Shown in pieces: positions 6,825-15,041 of a stretch of DNA of 64,000 bases. The notes beneath the pieces were generated by a model. The model ran no database searches and was not told the DNA's origin. It saw only the letters and a list, made by a program, of their open reading frames with translations. Each line of letters begins with the position of its first letter. Position 1 is the first letter of the stretch. The DNA is from Halobellus clavatus (GTDB lineage Archaea > Halobacteriota > Halobacteria > Halobacteriales > Haloferacaceae), in contig NZ_FNPB01000001.1 of the NCBI RefSeq assembly GCF_900107195.1, positions 645,284-709,283 on the forward strand, read 5' to 3'. The position numbers and the translations under genes are program-made.

Positions 6825-9104
6825 TCACGCCGGGTCGTCGCCGGAGTCGGCCGTCGGCAGCGAGAGAGAGACGACGCCGCCGGTAGCGGCAGCAGCGTCG
6901 TCGGCCGCGTCAACAGTGTCGCCGTCGTCACCGGCAGCAGCGTCGACGCCGCCGGGCGACTCGAAGCGGACCGAGCCGTTGGACCGCTTCGCCACGTGGT
7001 AGACGAACTGGAGCCCCAGTCCCGAGCCGTGGAACAGCGGCGTGATGTCGCCGGGACCCTGTGCCGCCCGCTGTTCCATCTCGGGGATTCCCGAGCCGGT
7101 GTCGGAGACGGTCACGACGACCCGGTCGTCCTCGCGACCGACGCGGACGGTCACGTCGACGTCGTCGCCCGCGTGGATGAAGGCGTTCTCGACGAGCTCC
7201 GCGATCGCGTCGCGGATCTCCGGGATCGCGCTGACCACGAACGGCTCCGAGCACTCGACAGCGACCTCACGGTCCGGGTACTCGGCTTCGAGATCCGCGA
7301 CGACGTCTTCGACCACTGACTGCAGCGAGAGGTCCTGACACTCCGTCTCGTCCGTGAGGAGATCGACGATTCGACGCTCCTTGTCGGCGAGTTCGACGAG
7401 GTCAGCCCCGGCCGAACGGATCTGCTGTGCCGAGTGGCGCGCCTCGCCGCTGGTGCGATCTTCGAGCAGTTCGGCGTGCCCCAAGATGAGGTTCATCTTG
7501 TTGTAGAGGTTGTGTCGCAGGATGCGGTCGAGCACCCGAAGTTGGTGCTCGCGCTCGGCCCGGTCGGTGATGTCGCGACAGATGGCGACCATCCCGTCGA
7601 TCTCGTCGTCCTCGTCGTAGAGCGGGTACCGCGTCGTGACGAACGATCGCTGGCCTTTCGTCGGGAACGTGGGAGTGATCTCGTAGTCGATCGACCGTTC
7701 GGATTCGAGGACCTCCCGCTTGCGGTCGTCGACCGCACGCGCGGTCGTCGGATCCATAAACGCGAACTCGTCGTCACCGATGAGGTCCGAGCGCGGGAGG
7801 CCGGCGTACTCGACGACGGCGTCGTTGACGACCTCGAAGTTCCCGTCGCAGTCCTGCAGCATAATCGGGTCCTCCAGTCGATTCGCGATCTCTCTGAATG
7901 TCTCCAGTCGCTCGCGGGTGTGGACCTGCTCGGTGATGTCGGTCTGGATGGCGACGAACCCCTCGACGGTGCCATCGTCGCCGGTGATCGGGGCGATCGT
8001 TTCGGAGGCGTGGTAGTGCTCGCCGGATTTGCGCTCGTTGAGGATCGGCTCGGACCACACCTCGCCGGAGAGAATCGTGCTCCAGAGGTCCGCGTAGTAC
8101 GCCTGGTCCATCTCGCCGGATTTGAGCAGGGACGGATCCTCCCCGATCACCTCCTCGGGGGCGTACCCGGTCACGTCCTCGAACGCGGGGTTGACGTACT
8201 CGATGGTCCCCGTCCGGTCGGTGATGAAGATCGCGTGCCCGGCGGCCTCGACCGCCCGCTTGAATCGCCGGGCGGCGGCCTCGGGTCGCTTCCGATCGGT
8301 GACGTCCTGGAACGCGCCGCGGACACCGACGACCTCACCGGCGGCGACGACCGGCCGTCCTCTCGACCGGACCTGCCGCATCTCGCCGTCCGCGCGGACG
8401 AGTCGGTACGTCGAGTCGAACCGTTCGCCCTCGAGTGCGGCCTCGATGTCGGTCCGGACCGCCGCGCGATCCGCAGGGTGATAGCACTCGATCGCCTGTT
8501 CGAGCGTCGGTTCGAACGATCGGTCGATGCCGTGCAGTCGGTAGGTCTCGGCCGTCCACGTGAGCGTCTCGGTGCGGGCGTCGAACGCCCAGCCACCCAC
8601 GTCGGCGAGTTCGGCAGTGGCCTCGAGCAAGTCACGACCGGCCGCGTCCCGGTCCCGGTCGCTGTCTGCGGGTGTCGCGGACAGAGACGCGTCGATGGCG
8701 TCCGCGAGGAGGCCGTGATCGTCGGTGTCGATCGATTCCGGAACGTATCGGACGGTCGCGTCGTTCGCGGCCTGGCGCGCCAGGTCGTCGGCGGGACGCT
8801 CCGGGTAGAGCACGACCGGCGTCAACCGATCGGTCGACGCGTCCTCCGTACCGCCGTCGCCTGCGGCCGAACCGACGGCGGCCTCAGTGATCGCTGATCC
8901 GCCGCACTGAGGACGGCTTCGGGAAACGACGCAGTCGGGTCGGGGACGGGAGGGCGGCGAGGAGTCGCCGGTCACGACCACGTCGATGGTCCGGGATCGA
9001 TCCGCGAGCGCGTCGCGGACGGCCGACGCGAGCGCCTCGTCGCCGCGAACGAGGATCGTCTGCAGAGTCGTCGAGCCGTCGTCTCTCGGGGCGCGAGAAT
9101 TCAT
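6825..9104 (-). CDS. Multi-PAS sensor histidine kinase
   Basis: A cytosolic two-component sensor of 759 residues. A degenerate receiver-like N-terminus (about 1-140, no obvious phospho-acceptor context) is followed by three PAS domains: about residues 165-275; about 285-400, with a YVNPAFEDVTGY core typical of redox/light PAS; and about 405-520. A short HisKA-like segment has the haloarchaeal H-box RHNLYN (His near residue 530), then an HATPase domain with N-box ELVENAFIHA and G-boxes DTGSGIP and GSGLGLQ. There are no membrane helices, so it senses an intracellular cue. The ATG at 9104 is chosen; an in-frame extension of 36 codons upstream is possible. No partner response regulator is adjacent, as is common in haloarchaea. 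Confidence 0.88.
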   Translation of the reverse strand: MNSRAPRDDGSTTLQTILVRGDEALASAVRDALADRSRTIDVVVTGDSSPPSRPRPDCVVSRSRPQCGGSAITEAAVGSAAGDGGTEDASTDRLTPVVLYPERPADDLARQAANDATVRYVPESIDTDDHGLLADAIDASLSATPADSDRDRDAAGRDLLEATAELADVGGWAFDARTETLTWTAETYRLHGIDRSFEPTLEQAIECYHPADRAAVRTDIEAALEGERFDSTYRLVRADGEMRQVRSRGRPVVAAGEVVGVRGAFQDVTDRKRPEAAARRFKRAVEAAGHAIFITDRTGTIEYVNPAFEDVTGYAPEEVIGEDPSLLKSGEMDQAYYADLWSTILSGEVWSEPILNERKSGEHYHASETIAPITGDDGTVEGFVAIQTDITEQVHTRERLETFREIANRLEDPIMLQDCDGNFEVVNDAVVEYAGLPRSDLIGDDEFAFMDPTTARAVDDRKREVLESERSIDYEITPTFPTKGQRSFVTTRYPLYDEDDEIDGMVAICRDITDRAEREHQLRVLDRILRHNLYNKMNLILGHAELLEDRTSGEARHSAQQIRSAGADLVELADKERRIVDLLTDETECQDLSLQSVVEDVVADLEAEYPDREVAVECSEPFVVSAIPEIRDAIAELVENAFIHAGDDVDVTVRVGREDDRVVVTVSDTGSGIPEMEQRAAQGPGDITPLFHGSGLGLQFVYHVAKRSNGSVRFESPGGVDAAAGDDGDTVDAADDAAAATGGVVSLSLPTADSGDDPA

Positions 9105-9228
9105 CGCATTGGTATCACCAGTGGACGCTCCTGGATCGTTCTCACCGAACACGTTGTCTCGTGTCGTCGCCCGAAGAATGAATATGTGTTCTTCTTGTCG
9201 CCAGACCGGCACACGCGAAGAGCAAACC

Positions 9229-9234
9229 CTTATG
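9229..9234 (+). promoter_or_regulatory. TATA-like box of tRNA-Lys
   Basis: CTTATG lies about 30 bases upstream of the tRNA 5' end, the usual position for a haloarchaeal stable-RNA promoter. The same CCCTTATG form precedes the RNA candidate at 33.9 kb and the micro-gene at 5649. Confidence 0.5.
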
Positions 9235-9260
9235 AGCAGGCGGTAGTTACGCCTCGGTGA

Positions 9261-9334
<74 letters not shown>

Positions 9335-9398
9335 TCTTCTCGCCGCGAGCACTATCGCGAGCGGCGACTATCTACCCGACGGGAGTTGAATCGGAGAC

Positions 9399-10826
9399 TC
9401 AGAGCGACCCGTTGAGCACCTTCGCCGCGACGAGCACGGGATCCCAGACCGGGCTAAACGGTGGTGCGTAGCCGAGGTCCTGCCGTTCGAGTTCGCCGAC
9501 GGTCAGTTCACCGCCGAGCGCCGTCGCGACGGTGTCGATGCGGACGGCCGCTCGGTCGGTCCCGGCGATGCTACCGCCGAGGAGTCGGCCCGTGGCGCGG
9601 TCGGCGACGAGGGTGACTGTCGTCTCGGCCGCGTCAGGGTAGTAGCCCGACCGCGACCCGGCGGTGATCGTCTCCGAGACCGGATCGAAGCCGGCCGCTC
9701 GGGCCCGGTCGTGGTCCAGAATTCCGGTCCGGCCGCACTCGAGATCGAACGCCTTGACCATCGCCGTACCGGCGACGCTGCCGACGGGCTGTGGATCCCC
9801 GGCCACCGTCGCGCCGATCGCCCGGCCGGCGCGGTTCGCCGGCAGTCCGAGGGGATCCCAGGTCGCCTCGCCCGTGACGGTGTGGGGCATCTCCGCGACG
9901 TCGCCGGCGGCGTACACGTCGTCGACCGAAGTGCGGCCGAAGGCGTCGGTGGCGATCGCCCCCGACCCGCCGCGTTCGATCGGCGTGTCCTCGATCAGTG
10001 CCACGTTCGGGCGGATGCCGATCCCGACGAGTACGGCGTCGACGTCGAGTGTCGAGCCCGAGTCACAGACAACCGTATCGACGGCTCCGGCCCCGCCACG
10101 GAGCCGGACGACCTCCTCGCCGAGGTGGGTCGTGACGCCCGCGTCGTCGAGCGCTGCGATGACCGCGTCGCCGACGGCGTCGCCGAAGCCCGGAACCGGG
10201 CGTTCGGAGCGCTGGAAGAGGTGGACGTCCACGTCCCAGGCGTCGAACGCCTCGGCCATCTCGACGCCGACGTAGCCGGCGCCGACGACTGCGACCCGCT
10301 CCGGCGGTGACATCGCGCCGTATCGCTCGACCACGTCCGCAGCGAGCGCGTCGCCGCCGCCGAGATCGGCGACAGCGAACTCCTCGGGCGGGGTGAGAAA
10401 CGCCCGGATCGCCGCCGCGTGATCGAGTCCGTGAAGCGTGAACACCCGGTCGAGCGACGACCCCTCGATCGGGTCGTCGACCGCGCGGGCACCCGTGGCG
10501 ATCAGGAGGTCGTTGTACGGTTGTTCAAAGGTCTCGCCGTCCGCTCGGACGGAGACCGTCTGTGAGTCGGTATCGACGCCGACGACCTCGTGGCCCCGGC
10601 GCAGGTCGATGCCGCGTTCCGCCACCGCCGCGGGTGAGAGCGAGAGCAGGTCCTCGAGGCGGTCGACTTGGCCCTTCACGAAGTAGGGCGTCCCGCAGTG
10701 TGCGTAGGAGATCCACTGGCCCTTCTCGAAGACGACGACGTCGCGGTCGGGATCGGTTCGACGGCACTTGCTCGCGGCCGAGAGGCCGGCCGCGTCACCA
10801 CCGACGACGACGAACGGAGCTGACAT
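9399..10826 (-). CDS. FAD/NAD(P)-dependent oxidoreductase, CoA-disulfide reductase / NADH oxidase family
   Basis: A 475-residue flavoprotein of the single-cysteine disulfide reductase group, which reduces CoA disulfide or related substrates with NAD(P)H. The N-terminal FAD fold has VVVGGDAAGLSAA (residues 6-18). The active-site Cys is C44 in SYAHCGTPYF, a close match to the CoADR motif. A second Rossmann fold has VVGAGYVGVEMAE (about 199-211), and the FAD-binding DVYAAGDVAEM and a dimerisation domain follow. The start at 10826 is at the ATG immediately before the FAD fold. NADH oxidase or NADH:polysulfide reductase are alternatives that these motifs cannot exclude. Confidence 0.85.
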   Translation of the reverse strand: MSAPFVVVGGDAAGLSAASKCRRTDPDRDVVVFEKGQWISYAHCGTPYFVKGQVDRLEDLLSLSPAAVAERGIDLRRGHEVVGVDTDSQTVSVRADGETFEQPYNDLLIATGARAVDDPIEGSSLDRVFTLHGLDHAAAIRAFLTPPEEFAVADLGGGDALAADVVERYGAMSPPERVAVVGAGYVGVEMAEAFDAWDVDVHLFQRSERPVPGFGDAVGDAVIAALDDAGVTTHLGEEVVRLRGGAGAVDTVVCDSGSTLDVDAVLVGIGIRPNVALIEDTPIERGGSGAIATDAFGRTSVDDVYAAGDVAEMPHTVTGEATWDPLGLPANRAGRAIGATVAGDPQPVGSVAGTAMVKAFDLECGRTGILDHDRARAAGFDPVSETITAGSRSGYYPDAAETTVTLVADRATGRLLGGSIAGTDRAAVRIDTVATALGGELTVGELERQDLGYAPPFSPVWDPVLVAAKVLNGSL

Positions 10827-10954
10827 ATCGGTCCCTGCGGCGGCCTGGGGTAGATACCTTTCGCCGGACGGCATCGGTCGCGCACGGGCGCAGTCCGCCA
10901 GCAGTGCCGACCTCCCGGCGGATGATTTTAGCGGGACGCGACACGAGTGGCGGT

Positions 10955-11725
10955 ATGGACGTCGCGGCCGTGCAACTGCCGGCGGAGAACGCCCCGAAGG
11001 AGAACCTCGATCGGGCCGTCTCGCGGATCCGAGACGCTGCCGACGCGGGGGCGGCGTTGGTCGTGTTGCCGGAACTATGGCCGGTCGGATACTTCGCGTT
11101 CGACGCTTACGGCGACGCCGCCGAACCGGTCCCGGGACCGACGACGGACCGACTGAGCGCGCTCGCCGACGACCTGTCGATCCACCTCCACGGCGGGAGC
11201 ATCCTCGAACGGGACGGTGACGAACGGTACAACACGTCCCTGTTCTTCGGCCCCGACGGGGACCTGCTCGCGACCTACCGGAAGATGCACCTCTTCGGCT
11301 ACGAGTCCGAGGAGGCGCGCCGGCTCACGGCCGGGACCGATCCCTGCGTCGTCGAGACTGAACTTGGGACGGTCGGGCTGACGACCTGCTACGACCTCCG
11401 CTTCCCAGCGCTCTATCGATCGCTCGTCGACGACGGCGTCGAGGTGCTGCTCGTCACGTCCGCGTGGCCGCTCGAACGGCTCGATCACTGGCACCTCTTC
11501 GCTCGGACCCGGTCGGTCGAGAACCAGTCGATCCTCGTCGCCGCGAACCTCGCTGGCTCGGTCGGCGGCGTCGACCTCGCCGGGGAGAGCGTCGTGATCG
11601 ATCCCTGGGGCGTCGAGCGGGCCAACGCCGGTCGGAATCCCGGAACCGCGCGGGCGGAAGTCGATCTCGGGGAAGTGCGAGACGCGAGAGCGACGTTCCC
11701 GGTGCTCGAGGACAGACAGCTCTGA
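10955..11725 (+). CDS. Carbon-nitrogen hydrolase (nitrilase superfamily)
   Basis: A 256-residue amidase-type hydrolase. The nitrilase catalytic triad is complete: E40 in LPELW, K110 in YRKMHLF, and C145 in TTCYDLRFP. It resembles omega-amidase / C-N hydrolases that act on small amides such as 2-oxoglutaramate. The substrate cannot be told from the sequence. The gene has a typical promoter (GATTTTAGCGG about 30 bases before the ATG) and stands alone between divergent and convergent neighbours. The RNA candidate at 11763 begins 38 bases past its stop. Confidence 0.88.
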   Translation: MDVAAVQLPAENAPKENLDRAVSRIRDAADAGAALVVLPELWPVGYFAFDAYGDAAEPVPGPTTDRLSALADDLSIHLHGGSILERDGDERYNTSLFFGPDGDLLATYRKMHLFGYESEEARRLTAGTDPCVVETELGTVGLTTCYDLRFPALYRSLVDDGVEVLLVTSAWPLERLDHWHLFARTRSVENQSILVAANLAGSVGGVDLAGESVVIDPWGVERANAGRNPGTARAEVDLGEVRDARATFPVLEDRQL

Positions 11726-11738
11726 GCGAGGTGAGTCC

Positions 11739-11857
11739 TTATATACGAAGGCGGGGCCAGGACCGCCGTGACCTAACGCGAGTCCCGCGTCGGATCGCGG
11801 TCGTCCGGCACGTCGGCGCGGGGAAAACAGGAGTACGGGTGCCGGCTGTTCGCCCTC
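11739..11857 (+). ncRNA. Candidate structured small RNA, copy A of a two-member family
   Basis: TTATATA at 11739-11745 is followed 24 bases later by CCGCCGTGAC (11763-11772). Hairpin CCGCG/CGCGG (11785-11789 / 11796-11800) comes next, then the stem CCGGCAC/GTGCCGG (11805-11811 / 11839-11845) and a GCCCTC end (11852-11857). Every element recurs at the same spacing at 33903-34012; only the apical region of the second stem differs in length. It lies between convergent genes. The TATA box, stems and conservation suggest an independent non-coding transcript. An H/ACA-type guide RNA is possible but no ACA box or kink-turn is clear. Confidence 0.6.
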
Positions 11858-11924
11858 ACTGAGCCCTGCCGACCGATCTGCAGTGGAAGTCCAGGGGGTC
11901 GATCCCCACCACGACGTCAGCGTG

Positions 11925-13226
11925 TTACGCCCGCACGTTCTCACCGGCCGGGTCGCCGACGACGGCCTCACCGTCGTAGACGACGTCACCACCCCGGAGC
12001 GTCAGGTCCGGGAAGACGCCGTCGTACCCCTCGAACGGCGTCCACCCGCACTTCGAGTGCAGATCGTCGCCGCGGATCTCGCGGCTGTCGTCGGGATCGA
12101 CCAGCACGAGGTCGGCGTCGTAGCCTTCCCGAATCCGGCCTTTCCGCGGAAGGTCGAAGATGGAGGCGACGTTCGCAGCGGTGACGTCGCGGACGCGCTC
12201 GTAGGAGATTTCCCCCTGTTTAGCGCGCGCTAAGAGCAGCGGGAGCATCGTCTCGACGCCCGGGACGCCGCTCGGCGCGTCCCAGAGCCCAGCGTCCTTC
12301 TGCTCGCGCGTGTGGGGCGCGTGATCGGTCGCGACGATGTCGATGTCGCCCGCGACGAGCCGCTGCCACAGGTCCGAGCGGCGCTCCTCACTCCGGAGCG
12401 GGGGGTTCATCCGGCCGTACGTCCCCAGGTCGGTCGCATCCTCGCGCGAGAGAAACAGGTGGTGCGGCGTCGCCTCGCAGGTCGCACCCCCCGCGACCGC
12501 GGCGTCCACACCCTCGGGCGTGCTCGTGTGCGCGATGTGGATATCAGCCCCGGCGTCTGCGCCGACGTCGACCGCGCGCTCGACCGCCGCCGCTTCGGCC
12601 TCGGCAGCGCGGTACTGGCTCCAGACGTCGGCGTCGGCGTCGTGGCCGGTACCGCCGGCGTCACGCTCGCGGGCCGACTCGTCGAACAGCTCGGCGTCCT
12701 CGGCGTGGACAGTGACGACGACGTCGGCGTCGGCCGCGCGCTCCACCGCGTCGGCGAAGAGCGACGCGTCGATCCCCATATCGCCGGTCGAATCGGCGAG
12801 GAAGACCTCACCGAGCGCGAACAGCGGCCGGTCGAACAGCGACGCGGGATCCCAGTCGGGGGTGACGCCGCCGTTGATCCCGTAATCGACGGACGACGCG
12901 GCCGCCAGCGAGGCCTTCTCGTCGAAGGCGTCGCCGGTGACCGTCGGCGGCGTCGTGTTCGGCTGGTCGACGACGGTGGTCACGCCCCCGGCGACGGCGC
13001 TCCGCGAGCCGGTCGTCCAGGTTTCCTTCTCGTCGTGTCCGGGTTCGCGAAAGTGGACGTGCGCGTCGATCGCACCGGGTAACAGGAGCCGTTCGTCCGC
13101 GTCGATGACGCGGTCCTGCGGGTCGGTAGCGACCGATTCGGCCACGCTGGCGATCCGGCCGGAAGCGGTCCGGACGTCGCGGACCCGCCCGTCGGCGAGC
13201 CGCGCGTCGCGAAAGAGTGTCGACAT
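11925..13226 (-). CDS. pyrC: Dihydroorotase
   Basis: Third step of de novo pyrimidine synthesis: cyclisation of carbamoyl aspartate to dihydroorotate in the cytosol. The 433-residue amidohydrolase has the metal-binding DAHVHFREPG (His56 and His58), the substrate-loop QPNTTPP, further metal ligands in VHAED and AHTSTPEG, and the catalytic ATDHAPHT. Length matches class I dihydroorotases. Allantoinase is the main lookalike, but the DAHVHFREPG plus ATDHAPH set and this genomic background favour PyrC. No other pyrimidine gene is adjacent; UMP kinase is 47 kb away. Confidence 0.9.
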   Translation of the reverse strand: MSTLFRDARLADGRVRDVRTASGRIASVAESVATDPQDRVIDADERLLLPGAIDAHVHFREPGHDEKETWTTGSRSAVAGGVTTVVDQPNTTPPTVTGDAFDEKASLAAASSVDYGINGGVTPDWDPASLFDRPLFALGEVFLADSTGDMGIDASLFADAVERAADADVVVTVHAEDAELFDESARERDAGGTGHDADADVWSQYRAAEAEAAAVERAVDVGADAGADIHIAHTSTPEGVDAAVAGGATCEATPHHLFLSREDATDLGTYGRMNPPLRSEERRSDLWQRLVAGDIDIVATDHAPHTREQKDAGLWDAPSGVPGVETMLPLLLARAKQGEISYERVRDVTAANVASIFDLPRKGRIREGYDADLVLVDPDDSREIRGDDLHSKCGWTPFEGYDGVFPDLTLRGGDVVYDGEAVVGDPAGENVRA

Positions 13227-13336
13227 ACGCGGGCGTCGCCCGCGGCTGACCTAAGCCCGGCGGTTCGATGCGGCTGCCCGGGCCGACGGACCTAAGCGCC
13301 GGCCGTGCAGCGATAGCGTATGCGCGGTGAGACGGC

Positions 13337-14308
13337 GTGACGGCTACGGACGCGGACGGGCGAGACGCCGAGTGTCGAGTCCGGCTCCCGGCGTCGACGC
13401 TTCGTGAGTACCGGCGGTTCTCGCTGTATAACTCGCCGTATCCGGCGCACGACGCGGGCTGTGCGATCGATCTGTATCCGGCCACGAACGACGGCCGTTC
13501 GCCCGTCGCCGGCGAGGTTATCGAAACCCGCACCGTTCGCGCCCCCTCGAAGTCGTACGCGGACGACGAGGAGTATCTGATCCTGGTCGACGTCGACCTC
13601 GACGCGAGCGGCATCGACGTCGAATCGCCGGCCCAGGGCCTGGTGGCCCGGGTGCTGCACGTGCAGCCGAGCGTGGCCCCCGGCGACCGGGTCGGCGTCG
13701 GCGCCTCACTCGGGTCGATGGTCCGCTCGGGCTTCTTCGCCCCGTGGGTCGAGAATCACGTCCACGTCGGGTTCCGGCGGCCGTCGCAGCACCTCCACCG
13801 GGCCGGGGGGTCGGTACCGATCGACGTCGGAGTCGACGTCGAGCCGCTGCCGTGGGACGGCACGGGAACCGTGATCGAGGTCGGTGAGACCTACGCGCTG
13901 CTGGACGCTCCGGCACACCCCGCGTCCGGCGAGCGGTTCGCCGGCGTCGGAGCGACGACCGCTGCCGAGGGGGGGCGCGAGACGACGGCTCCGGCCGGAC
14001 GGGTCGCCCTCGACGGCGGCTTCGCCCACTACGCAGCCGGAGGTGCCCTCGGCTCCGTGAGCCGCGACCTCACTGGTGAGACGGTGTCGTTTCTCGGCCA
14101 CCCGGTCGGAGCCCGCACCGACCGGACGGTGGCGTGGCGTGACGTCGACGTCCTCGCGAACGGCGACCGGATCACCGGGCTCTCGTTGTTCGTCGGTATC
14201 GACCCGTCGTTCGGGGCGAAACTCGTCTGTCCCGACTGGGAGTGTTCAGTCGGCGAGCGGGTCCGAGTCACCGTCCGCGACAGCGACGACCCGATCCGTC
14301 TCGGCTGA
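13337..14308 (+). CDS. M23-fold (lysostaphin-like) domain protein of unknown function
   Basis: A 323-residue soluble protein. Residues 35-150 follow the M23/duplicated-hybrid beta fold: GCAIDLYP (D45), SPVAGEVIE, ARVLHVQPSVAPGDRVGVG, and the closing HVHVGFR with H141 and H143, matching the HxH zinc motif of M23 peptidases. The first zinc His is less clear (H38 is near but off the usual HxGxD spacing). The second half has another beta-rich domain with no motif I know, ending KLVCPDWECSVGERV. Archaea lack murein, so peptidoglycan cleavage is unlikely. The start is GTG at 13337, overlapping the stop of a six-codon ATG frame at 13320. Confidence 0.65.
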   Translation: MTATDADGRDAECRVRLPASTLREYRRFSLYNSPYPAHDAGCAIDLYPATNDGRSPVAGEVIETRTVRAPSKSYADDEEYLILVDVDLDASGIDVESPAQGLVARVLHVQPSVAPGDRVGVGASLGSMVRSGFFAPWVENHVHVGFRRPSQHLHRAGGSVPIDVGVDVEPLPWDGTGTVIEVGETYALLDAPAHPASGERFAGVGATTAAEGGRETTAPAGRVALDGGFAHYAAGGALGSVSRDLTGETVSFLGHPVGARTDRTVAWRDVDVLANGDRITGLSLFVGIDPSFGAKLVCPDWECSVGERVRVTVRDSDDPIRLG

Positions 14309-14355
14309 GACTCACGTCCCGAAGCCGACGTCCTCACGTCTCGGAGGAGACATCT

Positions 14356-14934
14356 TCACGACTCGAAGGCGACGTCCGCCCGCGTCGTCACCTCACCGAA
14401 CAGCCACTCGGCGTGATCGAGTGCGTACTCCCGATGGTCCTCCTCGATCGCGCCGATCGCGTCCTCGACGAGCACTGGACGGTAGTCTCGCAGCCCGGCA
14501 CTGCCGGCGGTATGAAGCACACAGACGTTCGCGAGCGTCCCGCAGATGAGCAGATTGTCGATGCCGCGGGCGGTGAGCCAGCCGTCGAGTTCGGTCTCGT
14601 AAAACGCGTCGTAGGTGTGCTTCTCGACGACGTGGTCCGCGTCGCTGACCTCGAGTGCGTCGACGATCGCGGCGTCCCAGGAGTCTTCGAGGACGTGTTC
14701 GCCCCACTGGTCGAACTCGTCGTAGTAGTGCGCATCGTCGAACTGCTCCGGTGGGTGAACGTCGCGGGTGAAGACGATCTGTGCGCCGGCGTCGCGAGCG
14801 TCGGCGACGAGGTCGGCAACGGCGTCGATAGCCGCTTCGCTGCCGGGGGCGTAGAGGCTCCCGTCCGGATGACAGAACCCGTTCTGCATATCGACGACGA
14901 CGACCGCGGTGCGTTCGGGCGCCAAGAGGGGCAT
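14356..14934 (-). CDS. Nicotinamidase / isochorismatase-family hydrolase
   Basis: A 192-residue cysteine hydrolase, most likely converting nicotinamide to nicotinate for NAD salvage. The catalytic triad is D15 (VVDMQNGF), K105 (VEKHTYDAF) and C138 (LANVCVLHT). A metal-binding loop DVHPPEQF lies at residues 58-65. Nicotinate phosphoribosyltransferase, the next salvage enzyme, is encoded 1.65 kb away on the other strand, which supports nicotinamidase over other isochorismatase-like activities. The start at 14934 is an ATG at the normal family position. Confidence 0.83.
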   Translation of the reverse strand: MPLLAPERTAVVVVDMQNGFCHPDGSLYAPGSEAAIDAVADLVADARDAGAQIVFTRDVHPPEQFDDAHYYDEFDQWGEHVLEDSWDAAIVDALEVSDADHVVEKHTYDAFYETELDGWLTARGIDNLLICGTLANVCVLHTAGSAGLRDYRPVLVEDAIGAIEEDHREYALDHAEWLFGEVTTRADVAFES

Positions 14935-15041
14935 ACCTATTCGTCGAACGCACAGGCCAAAGTGGGTTCCGTCGAGCCGGAACCCGGGTGTTCGTCCCGG
15001 GGGCGAAAAGGTACTTCACCGCGTGGGACTTGGAATCGATA

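Noticed and set aside
7434..8897. 487-codon open frame on the plus strand opposite the histidine kinase
   Set aside because: Shadow of the PAS-kinase frame. No start signal or domain, and the kinase reading is unambiguous.
11739..11857. RNA candidate as a simple terminator hairpin
   Set aside because: No T-run follows the stems, the TATA-like box precedes the element, and the conserved spacing covers about 110 bases in two places. A terminator would not need this.
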